Source: Onthophagus taurus (Eukaryota > Arthropoda > Insecta > Coleoptera > Scarabaeidae). From it: DNA of 64,000 nucleotides. Positions within the stretch are counted from its first letter, which is position 1. Each line of letters opens with the position of its first letter. The notes beneath the pieces were generated by a model. It saw only the letters and a program-made list of their open reading frames with translations. It did not search any database and was not told the origin of the DNA. Below, one piece after another: positions 21,346 through 34,688 of this stretch. The DNA is taken from assembly GCF_036711975.1 (NCBI RefSeq), contig NC_091968.1:27265001-27329000 (forward strand). Direction: 5' to 3'. The translations under genes were made by a program, and so were the position numbers.

Positions 21346-22729
21346 TATTTATGACATAGAAGTATGATAGTGTAATACCGACCTTAAAGTTTAGCAATAA
21401 TATTGAAGTGTGAAATAAAATAGTTGAAACAAGAAAAAAAAATGAAATTGGTTTGAAATCGCGTCTTTAATTTCATGGTGATCATGTAACAAAGCTGCGT
21501 TTCAATAACTCGATCTGGCTTTAGGTTCTTCTTTTCGTCGTTCGCGCGGGGTCCTTGAAGAGCGTTGTAAATCGACGGTGACAGTGATTTTACTCCAATT
21601 ACTGGTTGGGCTCGCTTGCCTCCTAATAAACTGCTAACGCCGTTAACGGTACCGATTACCATTATACGAGTCTCCTTTCTATAAGAGGAAACGACGGACG
21701 TCGGAACGTGCCTTTTTGTCGCAACCGTTGCGGAGAAGACCCGGTTGAGAGAAGAAGCTATCTTGTCAGATCCCATTAATTTCCAGATCGGTCTAATTAA
21801 GCGATTTCCCTAACGACCATCAAGAGTGTGTAAATGGAGACAAAAACTAACTACTAAATTTAATTGCATCGAGTATTATTAATTATTATATCTACAGGGT
21901 GTTTATTACGCATTAACTTCTGTTATATTCTTTTAACGTTTTTGTGACAACACAAAAGAAGAGGACCATCTGCGATGTGGTGGGATCTTTTGTTGATCCG
22001 AAACAAACCGAGGTAGTTTTGTGGAGTATTAATCGATCGACACGGTCTGTTTAGTGGCCAATTTTTAATACAATAACGACCCGGCTTCCTGGGTTGTTAA
22101 ATTTTCGTTTTGGTTATTATTTTACGATTAAAATTCCGGTATTAAACGATAAAATTACTATATCCGATAATGTTATATGTACAATTAATAAATGAAATTG
22201 TTTAAATGGTAAAAAAAAAAGTTTTTTGAGTTAACCGATACCAACAGAAATCGAATAATATCAAAAGAACCGCTAATGAAAAACTGTTTCGTTCGCACAA
22301 CGTGAGGTCAGCTTTGGTCACTAAAACCATTTATCCTCCTGGGTTTGCTGCCGACGGACAGCGGCGGAGTTAATAATCGCGCCCCCAACTGGGGTCCATT
22401 GTTTCACGTAAACGCATTGCTACCAACCTCGATGCGGACGACCGATCGCGGCCTCTTTCGGTGACCGCGCGCGGCGGCGGAGCAATTAGCTTTTATAAGG
22501 CGCCGGCCGACTGTTATTAATGGCCTCAGAACACACTGATTTCCTTCCATCCTTTCGGTTTCCACCTTCATTTCGCCTTCCACTACGCTAATGGATTGGA
22601 TAAATTGAACTGATGTAATTACGTTTAGAAAATATCTTGTGCAACTCATAACTTTAATGAACCAAACTAAAGTTCGTTGTATAAACATTTTTTAATTTAC
22701 ACTTTAAAGTATCTCAAGACGCATATTAA
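21346..22729. other. Single-copy-looking DNA with GC-richer patches
   Basis: The longest open frame, 21384-21776 (-), is 130 codons with no recognisable domain and a hydrophobic C-terminus translated from AT-rich sequence; 22404-22688 (-) is similar. GC-richer stretches (21500-21780, 22320-22530) may be regulatory or exonic, but I see no gene structure I can defend. Confidence 0.4.
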
Positions 22730-22828
22730 GTCTACTTTTAGTTGAATTGAATAAAAAATATACAACAATCTAACGCTGAATAACAACTACACCTAGAACT
22801 AGAAAGTTTCGGGTTTAGTCGTGCATCT
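22730..22828. mobile_element. CTAG-palindrome family fragment
   Basis: TTGAATTGAATAAAAAATAT, ACAACAATCTAACGCTG and CACCTAGAACTAGAAAG with CGGGTTTAGTCGTGC: central segment plus right arm of the family, as at 16385-16662. Confidence 0.6.
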
Positions 22829-23224
22829 TCAGACAAAATTTATATTTAAATATATTGATGTATTTAATAATCCGTTGTATCGAAGTTTTAAGGTATTTAC
22901 AAGGTAAATAACATTTATTTATAGTCCCTAATCAGTATGCGATCTAATTTGCTCGTTGCATAAATAAATTTTATTATACGACCGGTTTTCTTAGATGGTA
23001 ATTGATGGACAGGTTACTGGTGTATCGCCCCAGATTACCAACGAGACGTTTTTTGCATATCCGATGATTCCACTTTAAAGTATTTAGATTTCTAATCTTA
23101 ATCCCCTCTAATCTAATCATTTTAAATTGACGGTAAATAAATCTTGAAATAGTTATTCTGTAACGGTTTTGATTATCATTTCTGCATTTATTTACAAGAA
23201 CTATTAATTAGTCTCTATATTTAT
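22829..23224. other. AT-rich intergenic DNA
   Basis: No repeats, open frames or motifs that I can name between the CTAG fragment and the 173-bp satellite. Confidence 0.4.
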
Positions 23225-26200
23225 CGGTACTTACGTTATAGTTGTTATAATAGGTATTAATTTTATTAAGAAAAATCGTCCAATTTTGACATTTTATGAT
23301 TTATGCTATATCATTAGAAACCGGTGATAGATAAATATGAAATAATTCTAGATTATAATTTATTGATGTATTAGGAACATTTTTTATTTATAACGTCTTT
23401 CTCCATCACTTTTAGTACTTACGTTATAATTGATTTTATTAAGAAAAATCGTCCAATTTTGATATTTTATGATTTATGTTATATCACTAGAAACTGGTGA
23501 TAGGTAAATATAAAATAATTCTAGATTATGATTTGTCGATGCATTAGGAATATTTTTTATTCATAACGTCTTTCTCCATCACTTTTTGTATTTATATTAT
23601 AGTTGATTTTATTAAGAAAAATCGTCTAATTTTGACATTTTATGATGTATGCTATATCACTAGAAACTGGTGATAGATAAATGTGAAATAACTGTGAACT
23701 GTGATTTATAGAAGCATTAGGAATGTTTTTTATTCATAACATCTTTCTCCATCAGTTTTAGTACTTAGGTTATAGTTGATTTTATTAAGAAAAATCATCC
23801 AATTTTGACATTTCGTTTTTTTTGCAATATCACTACAAACTGGTGATAGATAAATATGAAATAGATATGGATTGTGATTTCTTGGTGCATTAGGAATATT
23901 TTTTATTCATAACGTCTTTCTCTATCAGTTATAGTACTTATGTTATAGTTGATTTTATTAAGAAAAATCGTCTAATTTTGACATTTTGTGATTTATGGTA
24001 TATCACTAAAAACTGGTGATAGATAAATATGAAATACCTGTGAACTGCGATTTGTTGAAGTATTAGGAATGTTTTTTATTCATAACATCTTTCTCCATCA
24101 GGTTTTTGTACTTAGGTTGTATGTAGTTCATTTTATTAAGAAAATCATCCAATTTTAACATTTTCTGAATTTGCTATATCACTACAAACTGGTGATAGAT
24201 AAATATGAAATAACTGTGAACTGTGATTTATAGAAACATTAAGAATGTTTTTTATTCATAACATCTTTCTCCATCAGTTTTAGTACTTAGGTTGTAGTTG
24301 ATTTTATTAAGAAAAATCATCCAATTTTGACATTTTGTCATTTATGCTAGATCACTAGAAACTGGTGATAGATAAATATGAAATAACTGTGAACTGTGAT
24401 TTATTGAAGCATTACGAATGTTTTTTATTCATAACATCTTTCTCCATCACTTTTAGTACTTACGTTATAGTTGATTTTATTAAGAAAAATCATCCAATTT
24501 TGACATTTTGTCATTTATGCTAGATCACTAGAAACTGGTGATAGATAAATATGAAATAACTGTGAACTGTAATTTATAGAAGCATTAAGAATGTTTTTTA
24601 TTCATAACATCTTTCTCCATCACTTTTAGTACTTAGGTTGTAGTTGATTTTATTAAGAAAAATCATCAAATTTTGTCATTTTATAATTTATGCTAGATCA
24701 CTAGAAACTGATAATAGATAAATATGAAATAACTGTGACCTGTAATTTATAGAAGCATTAAGAATGTTTTTTATTCATAACATCTTTCTCTATCAGTTTT
24801 AGTACTTAGGTTGTAGTTGATTTTATTAAGAAAAATCATCCAATTTTGACATTTTGTCATTTATGCTAGATCACTAGAAACTGGTGATAGATAAGTATGA
24901 AATAACTGTGAACTGTGATTTATTGAAGCATTAAGAATGTTTTTTATTTATAACATCTTTCTCCATCACTTTTAGTACTTAGGTTGTAGTTGATTTTATT
25001 AAGAAAAATCATCCAATTTTGACATTTTGTCATTTATGCTAGATCACTAGAAACTGGTGATAGATAAACATGAAATAACTGTGAACTGTAATTTATAGAA
25101 GCATTAAGAATGTTTTTTATTCATAACATCTTACTCTATCAGTTTTAGTACTTAGGTTGTAGTTGATTTTATTAAGAAAAATCATCCAATTTTGACATTT
25201 TATCATCTATACTAGATCACTAGAAAGTGGTGATAGATAAAGATGAAATAACTGTGAACTGTGATTTATTGAAGCATTAGGAATGTTTTTTATTCATAAC
25301 ATCTTTCTCCATCACTTTTAGTACTTAGGTTGTAGTTGATTTTATTAAGAAAAATCATCAAATATTGACATTTTGTCATTTATACTAGATCACTAGAAAC
25401 TGGTGATAGATAAAGATGAAATAACTGTGAACTGTGATTTATTGAAGCATTAGGAATGTTTTTTATTCATAACATCTTTCTCCATCACTTTTAGTACTTC
25501 GGTTGTAGTTGATTTTATTAAGAAAAATCATCCAATTTTGACATTTTGTCATTTATGCTAGATCACTAGAAACTGGTGATAGATAAATATAAAATAACTG
25601 TGAACTGTGATTTATTGAAGCATTAGGAATGTTTTTTATTCATAACATCTTTCTCCATCACTGTTAGTACTTAGGTTGTAGTTGATTTTATCAAGAAAAA
25701 TCATCCAATTTTAACATTTTCTGAATTTGCTATATCACTACAAACTGGTGATAGATAAATATGAAATAACTGTGAACTGTGATTTATAGAAGCATTAGGA
25801 ATGTTTTTTATTCATAACATCTTTCTCCATCACTTTTAGTACTTAGGTTGTAGTTGATTTTATCAAGAAAAATCATCCAATTTTGACATTTTGTCATTTA
25901 TGCTAGATCACTAGAAAGTGGTGATAGATAAAGATGAAATAACTGTGAACTGTGATTTATTGAAGCATTAGGGATGTTTTTTATTCATAACATCTTTCTC
26001 CATCACTTTTAGTACTTAAGTTATAGTTGATTTTATTAAGAAAAATCATCAAATTTTGACATTTTGTCATTTATGCTAGATCACTAGAAACTGGTGATAG
26101 ATAAACATGAAATAACTGTGAACTGTGATTTATTGAAGCATTAGGAATGTTTTTTATTCATAACATCTTTCTCTATCAGTTTTAGTACTTACGTTATAGT

Positions 26201-29200
26201 TGATTTTATTAAGAAAAATTATCCAATTTTGACGTTTTGTGATTTGTGCTAGATCACTAGAAAGTGGTGATAGATAAATATGAAATAACTGTGAACTGTG
26301 ATTTATTGAAGCATTAGGAATGTTTTTTATTCATAACATCTTTCTCCATCACTTTTAGTACTTACGTTATAGTTGATTTTATTAAGAAAAATTATCCAAT
26401 TTTGACGTTTTGTGATTTGTGCTAGATCACTAGAAAGTGGTGATAGATAAATATGAAATAACTGTGAACTGTGATTTATTGAAGCATTAGGGATGTTTTT
26501 TATTCATAACATCTTTCTCCATCACTTTTAGTACTTACGTTATAGTTGATTTTATTAAGAAAAATTATCCAATTTTGACGTTTTGTGATTTGTGCTAGAT
26601 CACTAGAAAGTGGTGATAGATAAATATGAAATAACTGTGAACTGTGATTTAATGAAACATTAGGGATGTTTTTTATTCACAACATCTTTCTCCATCACTT
26701 TTAGTACTTACGTTATAGTTGATTCTATTAAGAAAAATTATACAATTTTGACGTTTTGTGATTTGTGCTAGATCACTAGAAAGTGGTGATAGATAAATAT
26801 GAAATAACTGTGAACTGTGATTTATTGAAGCATTAGGGATGTTTTTTATTCATAACATCTTTCTCCATCACTTTTAGTACTTAAGTTATAGTTGATTTTA
26901 TTAAGAAAAATCATCAAATTTTGACATTTTGTCATTTATGCTAGATCACTAGAAACTGGTGATAGATAAAGATGAAATAACTGTGAACTGTGATTTATTG
27001 AAGCATTAGGAATGTTTTTTATTCATAACATCTTTCTCTATCAGTTTTAGTACTTAGGTTGTAGTTGATTTTATCAAGAAAAATCATCCAATTTTGACAT
27101 TTTGTCATTTATGCTAGATCACTAGAAACTGGTGATAGATAAATATGAAATAACTGTGAACTGTAATTTATAGAAGGATTAAGAATGTTTTTTATTCATA
27201 ACATCTTTCTCCATCACTTTTAGTACTTACGTTATAGTTGATTTTATGAAGAAAAATCATGCAATTTTGACATTTTGTCATTTATGCTAGATCACTACAA
27301 ACTGGTGATAGATAAATATGAAATAACTGTGAACTGTGATTTATTGAAGCATTAGGAATGTTTTTTATTCATAACATTTTTCTCCATCACTTTTAGTACT
27401 TACGTTATAGTTGATTTTATTAAGAAAAATCGTCCAATTTTGACATTTTGTGATGTATGCTAGATCACTAGAAACTGGTGATAGATAAACATGAAATAAC
27501 TGTGAACTGTAATTTATAGAAGCATTAAGAATGTTTTTTATTCATAACATCTTACTCTATCAGTTTTAGTACTTAGGTTGTAGTTGATTTTATTAAGAAA
27601 AATCATCCAATTTTGACATTTTATCATCTATACTAGATCACTAGAAAGTGGTGATAGATAAAGATGAAATAACTGTGAACTGTGATTTATTGAAGCATTA
27701 GGAATGTTTTTTATTCATAACATCTTTCTCCATCACTTTTAGTACTTAGGTTGTAGTTGATTTTATTAAGAAAAATCATCAAATATTGACATTTTGTCAT
27801 TTATACTAGATCACTAGAAACTGGTGATAGATAAAGATGAAATAACTGTGAACTGTGATTTATTGAAGCATTAGGAATGTTTTTTATTCATAACATCTTT
27901 CTCCATCACTTTTAGTACTTCGGTTGTAGTTGATTTTATTAAGAAAAATCATCCAATTTTGACATTTTGTCATTTATGCTAGATCACTAGAAACTGGTGA
28001 TAGATAAATATAAAATAACTGTGAACTGTGATTTATTGAAGCATTAGGAATGTTTTTTATTCATAACATCTTTCTCCATCACTGTTAGTACTTAGGTTGT
28101 AGTTGATTTTATCAAGAAAAATCATCCAATTTTAACATTTTCTGAATTTGCTATATCACTACAAACTGGTGATAGATAAATATGAAATAACTGTGAACTG
28201 TGATTTATAGAAGCATTAGGAATGTTTTTTATTCATAACATCTTTCTCCATCACTTTTAGTACTTAGGTTGTAGTTGATTTTATCAAGAAAAATCATCCA
28301 ATTTTGACATTTTGTCATTTATGCTAGATCACTAGAAAGTGGTGATAGATAAAGATGAAATAACTGTGAACTGTGATTTATTGAAGCATTAGGGATGTTT
28401 TTTATTCATAACATCTTTCTCCATCACTTTTAGTACTTAAGTTATAGTTGATTTTATTAAGAAAAATCATCAAATTTTGACATTTTGTCATTTATGCTAG
28501 ATCACTAGAAACTGGTGATAGATAAAGATGAAATAACTGTGAACTGTGATTTATTGAAGCATTAGGAATGTTTTTTATTCATAACATCTTTCTCTATCAG
28601 TTTTAGTACTTACGTTATAGTTGATTTTATTAAGAAAAATTATCCAATTTTGACGTTTTGTGATTTGTGCTAGATCACTAGAAAGTGGTGATAGATAAAT
28701 ATGAAATAACTGTGAACTGTGATTTATTGAAGCATTAGGAATGTTTTTTATTCATAACATCTTTCTCCATCACTTTTAGTACTTACGTTATAGTTGATTT
28801 TATTAAGAAAAATTATCCAATTTTGACGTTTTGTGATTTGTGCTAGATCACTAGAAAGTGGTGATAGATAAATATGAAATAACTGTGAACTGTGATTTAT
28901 TGAAGCATTAGGGATGTTTTTTATTCATAACATCTTTCTCCATCACTTTTAGTACTTACGTTATAGTTGATTTTATTAAGAAAAATTATCCAATTTTGAC
29001 GTTTTGTGATTTGTGCTAGATCACTAGAAAGTGGTGATAGATAAATATGAAATAACTGTGAACTGTGATTTATTGAAGCATTAGGGATGTTTTTTATTCA
29101 TAACATCTTTCTCCATCACTTTTAGTACTTACGTTATAGTTGATTTTATTAAGAAAAATTATCCAATTTTGACGTTTTGTGATTTGTGCTAGATCACTAG

Positions 29201-29725
29201 AAAGTGGTGATAGATAAATATGAAATAACTGTGAACTGTGATTTAATGAAACATTAGGGATGTTTTTTATTCACAACATCTTTCTCCATCACTTTTAGTA
29301 CTTACGTTATAGTTGATTCTATTAAGAAAAATTATACAATTTTGACGTTTTGTGATTTGTGCTAGATCACTAGAAAGTGGTGATAGATAAATATGAAATA
29401 ACTGTGAACTGTGATTTATTGAAGCATTAGGGATGTTTTTTATTCATAACATCTTTCTCCATCACTTTTAGTACTTAAGTTATAGTTGATTTTATTAAGA
29501 AAAATCATCAAATTTTGACATTTTGTCATTTATGCTAGATCACTAGAAACTGGTGATAGATAAAGATGAAATAACTGTGAACTGTGATTTATTGAAGCAT
29601 TAGGAATGTTTTTTATTCATAACATTTTTCTCCATCACTTTTAGTACTTACGTTATAGTTGATTTTATTAAGAAAAATCGTCCAATTTTGACATTTTGTG
29701 ATGTATGCTGCATCATTAGAAACTG
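23225..29725. repeat. Satellite, 173-bp monomer
   Basis: About 37 tandem units. GAATGTTTTTTATTCATAAC recurs at 24243, 24416, 24589 and 24762, exactly 173 bp apart. Each unit has a short inverted repeat, CACTAGAAACTGGTG. The left-hand units (23225-24100) are more diverged, as expected at an array edge. No coding function seen. Confidence 0.95.
25040..29725. repeat. About 2.42-kb tandem duplication inside the 173-bp satellite
   Basis: Diagnostic variants repeat at an offset of 2421 bp: TTACTCTATCAG at 25131 and 27552; CTGAATTTGC at 25721 and 28142. Copies are about 25040-27460 and 27461-29725. Further right the offset becomes 2593 (AATGAAACATTAGGG at 26651 and 29244), so the second copy gained one extra 173-bp unit. 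The end of copy 2 is shorter than copy 1. Confidence 0.85.
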
Positions 29726-30130
29726 GTAGTACATAAATACAGATAAAGACAGTAGATTCTATTCTTAACTACGGAATCATTGTCTGGGGAATGAGCTATG
29801 ATACAACCTTAGATATGTTGAGAGTAGATACTAATTGATAAGAAACCACGTTTATATCCAACACTCTTCACTTACAATAAGTTCTCCAATTTTCTCTCAA
29901 ACACTATCACAGACACATAAATATGCAAAGAGCTATAAATCACAACTATAACACAAGAAATAAGATCAACGAAAGACTGTAGGCTCCAAAATATTTTAAA
30001 TCAGTTCAAGAAATGTTCAAAAACATTCCAGATGACTTCCAGTGACTTATTTCCTAAGTTTTAAACGTACATTCTTATAAATTGCACCAGCACTCTAGTA
30101 ACCAACATGTTTATCATCTATTGTCTATCA
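29726..30130 (+). pseudogene. Jockey/CR1-like LINE reverse-transcriptase C-terminal relic
   Basis: 29749-29826 is open and reads TVDSILNYGIIVWGMS, then YDTTLDMLRV. The SxLxYGIIVWG motif is the conserved segment after the RT domain in Jockey/CR1-type elements. Downstream pieces (TRSTKD..., NILNQFKKCSKTF) resemble the usual C-terminal tail but contain stops. The fragment lies directly at the right edge of the 173-bp satellite. Confidence 0.6.
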
Positions 30131-30990
30131 TATCCAGATGAATGCAAGTGTTATTTATATATTGTACAAGTTCCCTAAAAATATTAGTTTATAACATCTC
30201 TACTTAGAATCCAGATATGTAATTTATTTATTGAAGAAAAAATAGTAGAGGTGGTAAAAATATTTAAATTTTAAAGGAGTTTACCTCGCCCTCGCGTCCT
30301 CGGATACTTGGCCGTTAAACTGTTATGCGTAAAATTCGATTAGAGCGATCGCGGTATTGGGTTTCTGATGGCTTGGACCTCCCGCCTCGACCTGTCCATA
30401 TCAAGACAGTGGCCGACACCCATTACGTGATCGTGGACACCTGGTTTCACATTAAAACCGGCTCAAAAAAATCGTTACCACCGAAATTATTTTAAATCAA
30501 CTTAGAAAAAATAATTTGCCAACACATTTATAAATTGAATTAAACTTTGTTTATTAAGATTGTTCGTTTTTTCGATCGCGTAGGTAATTAAAGCCCTTTT
30601 GGTGCAACGTAAGCAATACCTTAAAGTGGGGCTTCGAAAGAATCGAGAATCACAAGCGGGTCTCGCGCAACAAGAATGGACCTTAAGTATTCAATGGTCC
30701 GTGTTGAGTGTGCGTCACGGTTCGGATCGTCTGTGGGACATAATTTGTTGCCAATTTCCCATATCATATCCATCGGTCAGTCGATCGAGCCGGCAACAAG
30801 ATACTTGAGGCTACACGATACGCAAAACGACCTAAATTTCATATTTCATATTTCCACGCATTTATAACAATTTTCGGATTTTTAACGCAAATTTCTTTTT
30901 TTAACACGAGCAGGCGCGTATCATAAATTTTATCACATCATAAAACAGTTAAAACACACATTTTGCTAGAGTAAAGATTTTTTAGTTTGT
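30131..30990. other. Single-copy-looking DNA, GC-richer 30270-30470
   Basis: No gene recognised. Frames 30599-30808 and 30676-30867 (+) overlap each other in different registers and show no domain. The CG-bearing patch could be regulatory. Confidence 0.4.
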
Positions 30991-32830
30991 AACAACGTTT
31001 AAAAAATAAAAAAGTTAGGTTAGAAACTGTTAAATGTCAAAATTAAATATAACGATTTTTTGATAAATGTTAAAATGATCTTAATAAGAATGAAAAATGC
31101 TATCATTTGATACCAAACACGATATATTTAGGTTAAAAAATAAAAGAGTTAGATTAGAAACTGTCAAATGTTAAAATTAAATATAACGATTTTTTATAAA
31201 TATTGAAATCATCTTAATAAGAATCAAAAATGCTTTCATTTGATACCAAACGTGATATATTTGGCTTAAAAAATAAAAAAGTTAGGTTAGAAACTGTTAA
31301 ATGTCAAAATTAAATATAACGATTTTTTGATAAATATGAAAATGATCTTAATAAGAATCAAAAATGCTTTCATTTGATACCAAACACGATATATTTGGGT
31401 TAAAAAATAAAAAAGTTAGATTAGAAACTGTCAAATGTCAAAATTAAATATAACGATTTTTTATAAATATTGAAATGATCTTAATAAGAATCAAAAATGC
31501 TTTCATTTGATACCAAACGTGATATATTTGGCTTAAGAAATAAAAAAGTTAGGTTAGAAACTGTTAAATGTCAAAATTAAATATAACGATTTTTTATAAA
31601 TATTGAAATGATCTTAATAAGAATCAAAAATGCTTTCATTTAATACTAAACGTGATATATTTGGCTCAAAAAATAAAAAAGTTAGGTTCGAAACTGTTAA
31701 ATGTCAAAATTAAATATAACGATTTTTTGATAAATATTAAAATGATCTTAATAAGAATCAAAAATGCTTTCATTTGATACCAAACGTGAAATATTTGGCT
31801 TAAAAAATAAAAAAGTTAGGTTAGAAACTGTCAAATGTCAAAATTAAAAATAACGATTTTTTATAAATATTGAAATGATCTTAATCAGAATCAAAAATGC
31901 TTTCATTTGATACCAAACGTCATATATTTGGTTTAAAAAATAAAAAAGTTAGGTTAGAAACTGTTAAATGTCAAAATTAAATATAACGATTTTTTGATAA
32001 ATTTAAAATGATCTTAATAAGAATCAAAAATGCTTTCATTTGATACCAAACACGATATATTTGGGTAAAAAAATAAAAAAGTTAAATTAGAAACTGTCAA
32101 ATGTCAAAATTAAATATAACGATTTTTTATAAATATTGAAATGATTTTAATAAGAATCAAAAATGCTTTCATTTGATACCAATCGTGATATATTTGGCTT
32201 AAAAAATAAAAAAGTTAGGTTAGAAACTGTTAAATGTCAAAATTAAATATAACGATTTTTTGATAAATATTAAAATGATCTTAATAAGAATCAAAAATGC
32301 TTTCATTTGATACCAAACACGATATATTTGGGTTAAAAAATAAAAAAGTTAGATTAGAAACTGTCAAATGTCAAAATTAAATATAACGATTTTTTAATAA
32401 ATATTGAAATGGTCTTAATAATAATCAAAAATGCTTTCATTTGATACCCAACACGATATGTTTGCGTTAAAAAGTAAAAAAGTTAGGTTGGAAACTGTCA
32501 AATGTCAAAATTAAACAACATTTTTTTTATAAATAATAAAACGATCTTAATAATAATCAAAAATGCGTTGCTTTGATACCAAACACCATATGTTTACGTT
32601 AAAAAGTAAAAAAGTTAGGTTATAAACTGTCAAATGTCAAATCGTCATTTTTTTTGTTAAAAATTAAGATATTTCGATAACGGTTGGAGATAAATAGGTC
32701 GAGTTTGGATTCATTTTAAAGGATTTTTAATTTTTTATCCATTTATGTCAAAAAAAGAATACCATTATAATCAAAAAAAATTTCTGAATTGACTCTTATT
32801 AAGAATTTGGTTAACTATGTCCGAACTCGG
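30991..32830 (-). mobile_element. 134-bp tandem-repeat element, copy A
   Basis: About 12 units of 133-134 bp; TAGAAACTG recurs at 31021, 31155, 31288 and 31422. The array is followed by a non-repeated end module (32650-32830) with GATAACGGTTGGAGATAAAT, AGGTCGAGTTTGG and a TTTATCCATTTATG stretch. The same module in reverse orientation begins the arrays at 35350, 36360 and 57990, so the module plus array behaves as one mobile or duplicated unit. Strand is given relative to the three right-hand copies. Confidence 0.85.
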
Positions 32831-32929
32831 GCGTGCTCAGTCGTGTTAATCGGATGCGGTGTACGTTAGTAGACGCGTGTTCATAACTTTGAACGCAGGA
32901 GGCCTGATATCTCATTTTTTTTATATAAC
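32831..32929. other. Short spacer between repeat element and LINE relic
   Basis: Contains CCGAACTCGGGCGTGCTCAG, related in reverse orientation to CGAACTCGGACGAG at 57967, so the repeat element may extend this far. Confidence 0.35.
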
Positions 32930-33500
32930 TGAGAAGCAGAGGGAATTTTGCGTTTGATGAGGTACCAAGGCAAGAGGCCTGGAAAGTACTAGAGAAGAAA
33001 GGGACTCTCCCATAACTAATACAAGCCATTAGGTCCATTATCCAGTGGGTTCGTCATGAAAAAGGACACTTTATCCTTATTGTTATTTGTACATTTATGG
33101 ATGAAGTAGTGAAAACATGCAAGATAAGAAGATGTAGCTAGATGATGTAGTTTTCAACACAGCGTCGGAGAGGAAATTGCAACAAGCTGTACTCGAGTGG
33201 TTAGCCTTAGCTTGGTCAAGTTCTCATCCAAATCAGCAGCTATCAATATCTGACCATGAAAATCCACCAGATAGGCAACCTCATTGAAGAGATCAGAGAC
33301 ATAATGGACAAGGCTACCAAGGTTTATTATGCTCTGAGTTGGTGTTAATTTAGAAAGGATGAAGTAAGTCGGAAGGCCAAGACAAAGATTTAGAAAGCGT
33401 TCATACTTACCTGTGGCAGTGAAAGCGTAAAGTTGCAGGAAAAACATAGCCGGTTGAGACGACATCTCTATGAGATGATAACAGTGACGCAGATTGTGAG
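32930..33500 (+). pseudogene. LINE reverse-transcriptase relic (same family as the 310-bp repeats)
   Basis: The upstream part reads AFDEVPRQEAWKVLEKKGTL (RT motif A region), then FTIVICTFMDEVV-like sequence. The downstream part (33265-33475) reads IRDIMDKATKVYYALSWC, stop, FRKDEVSRKAKTKI, stop, KAFILTCGSESVKLQEKHSR, matching the thumb/post-RT region of insect LINEs. Several in-frame stops and shifts mark it as dead. The frame 33154-33465 on the minus strand is only a shadow of this relic. Confidence 0.75.
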
Positions 33501-33788
33501 GCCATCTCCCAACACCACCATATGAACATGTTGGGGAAGAGAAAGAAGAAAAAGAGTAATAAGAGTAGTTAGTGCTGATGTTAAGTTAAGTAAGAGAGCA
33601 GATTGAAAGTAGTTAGGTTCATTTAGGATCATCGAGAGAGGTTAGAGCTGATATTGAGTGATATCACAGATAATATTTATGAAACTAGCGATTGATCAAA
33701 TAAAATAAAATTACCCCACGATCAAATACTTTGCATAATTTAAGAATCATAATCTTTCTTTTTTGAACATTAAACTTAATTGGTGAAA
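33501..33788. other. Spacer 3' of serine protease 1
   Basis: A purine-rich stretch (33530-33560) and a short GATATCACAGATAATATTTATGAAAC segment, split here as GATATCACAGAT and AATATTTATGAAAC, which also occurs in inverse near 57590-57620 beside the other LINE copy. No gene. Confidence 0.4.
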
Positions 33789-33794
33789 TTTATT
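33789..33794 (-). promoter_or_regulatory. Polyadenylation signal of serine protease 1
   Basis: AATAAA on the minus strand, overlapping the TAA stop codon (TAATAAA). Very short spacing, but the same closeness is seen at serine protease 2. Confidence 0.5.
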
Positions 33795-34688
33795 ATAATA
33801 ATGTTTTGATATGTTCACAAACAGGATTAAAATCACCCAAAGCTTTTTTAATCCAAGTATAATAACTAGAAATTCGCGTATAAATTTCAGGAATGGTATT
33901 ATCACAACTTCCGCCAACCGATAAAATTCCAATTTGTCCATCGGGTGTTACCAAAGGTCCTCCGGAATCTCCGGTGCAAGTTCCCCTTCCTACCATTGTA
34001 AAAACACAAATATGCGAATCTGAAGGTGAAAATGTTTCATTTGCCATCGAGTAAACTGTTTTACAAAAAGGTAAAGGGATTGTGTTAACTTCTGCGAAAC
34101 GCATTTCAGGTGTTGCCGTAGGAGTGGTTCTTTTCCAACTTTCTTCGTTTAAACCCCAACCGGCAACAATGGCATCGACGGGGGTTTCATAATCGTCGAT
34201 TGGATATGGATAAATTTTGAGAGGTTGAACCGTTTTTGAAAACACAAAAGGAAGTATCACTTTTATTAACATTATATCATTGACGTGCTCGTTTATGTTG
34301 AACCCTTCGTGAAGAATTTTTAATTGTACTTGATGGATCATTCCATTTCTGTAATGGATATTCCCGACGGCGATTGAAAGGAGTTTATCGTCGGCTATGT
34401 TTCCGGTTTCTATATCGTACACACAATGAGCGGCAGATAATGCCCAAAACTGCCCTATGATCGATACTCCACATAAATGTTGTCTAAGTTGCATTAAACT
34501 CGCCATATAAGGAAACATTCCTTCCTTGGATTGCTCACCTTGCATGATTCTAGTGTTCGATTCATCTTTTATTAGCTTCCATTGAAAAGCTAAAAATTTT
34601 TTTGATATTTTTAAATCGATTTAACAAAAATGTACTTACTTAAATAAAAATTTGTTGCTAAAACGTAATAAATAAGGATTTTAAACAT
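33793..34688 (-). CDS. Secreted chymotrypsin-like serine protease (SP1), two exons
   Basis: Two-exon gene on the minus strand: exon 1 34688-34640, intron 34639-34590 (50 bp, GTAAGT...TTTTTAG), exon 2 34589-33793; 281 aa. Exon 1 gives the signal peptide (MFKILIYYVLATNFYL). A short propeptide ends at Arg30, and the mature enzyme starts IMQGEQ at residue 31, the position of the usual IVGG. The catalytic triad is complete: His71 (SAAHC), Asp121 (NDIML), Ser225 (GDSGGP). The position equivalent to chymotrypsin 189 is Gly, not Asp, so trypsin-like specificity is unlikely; chymotrypsin- or elastase-like cleavage is an inference. The protein is expected to be extracellular (digestive, haemolymph or salivary; not decidable). 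The long open frame alone starts at an internal Met at 34545 and lacks signal and activation site; the intron restores both in frame. Confidence 0.92.
34590..34639 (-). other. 50-bp intron of serine protease 1
   Basis: On the minus strand it begins GTAAGTAC at 34639 and ends TTTTTAG at 34590, splitting a Thr codon (phase 1). Length is typical of minimal insect introns. Confidence 0.85.

Noticed and set aside
21384..21776. 130-codon minus-strand open frame as a gene
   Set aside because: No recognisable domain, the C-terminus comes from AT-rich sequence, and no splice or promoter evidence. Not excluded as an exon, but unsupported.
33747..33941. 64-codon minus-strand frame near SP1
   Set aside because: Overlaps the 3' end of the serine protease in another frame; no support.
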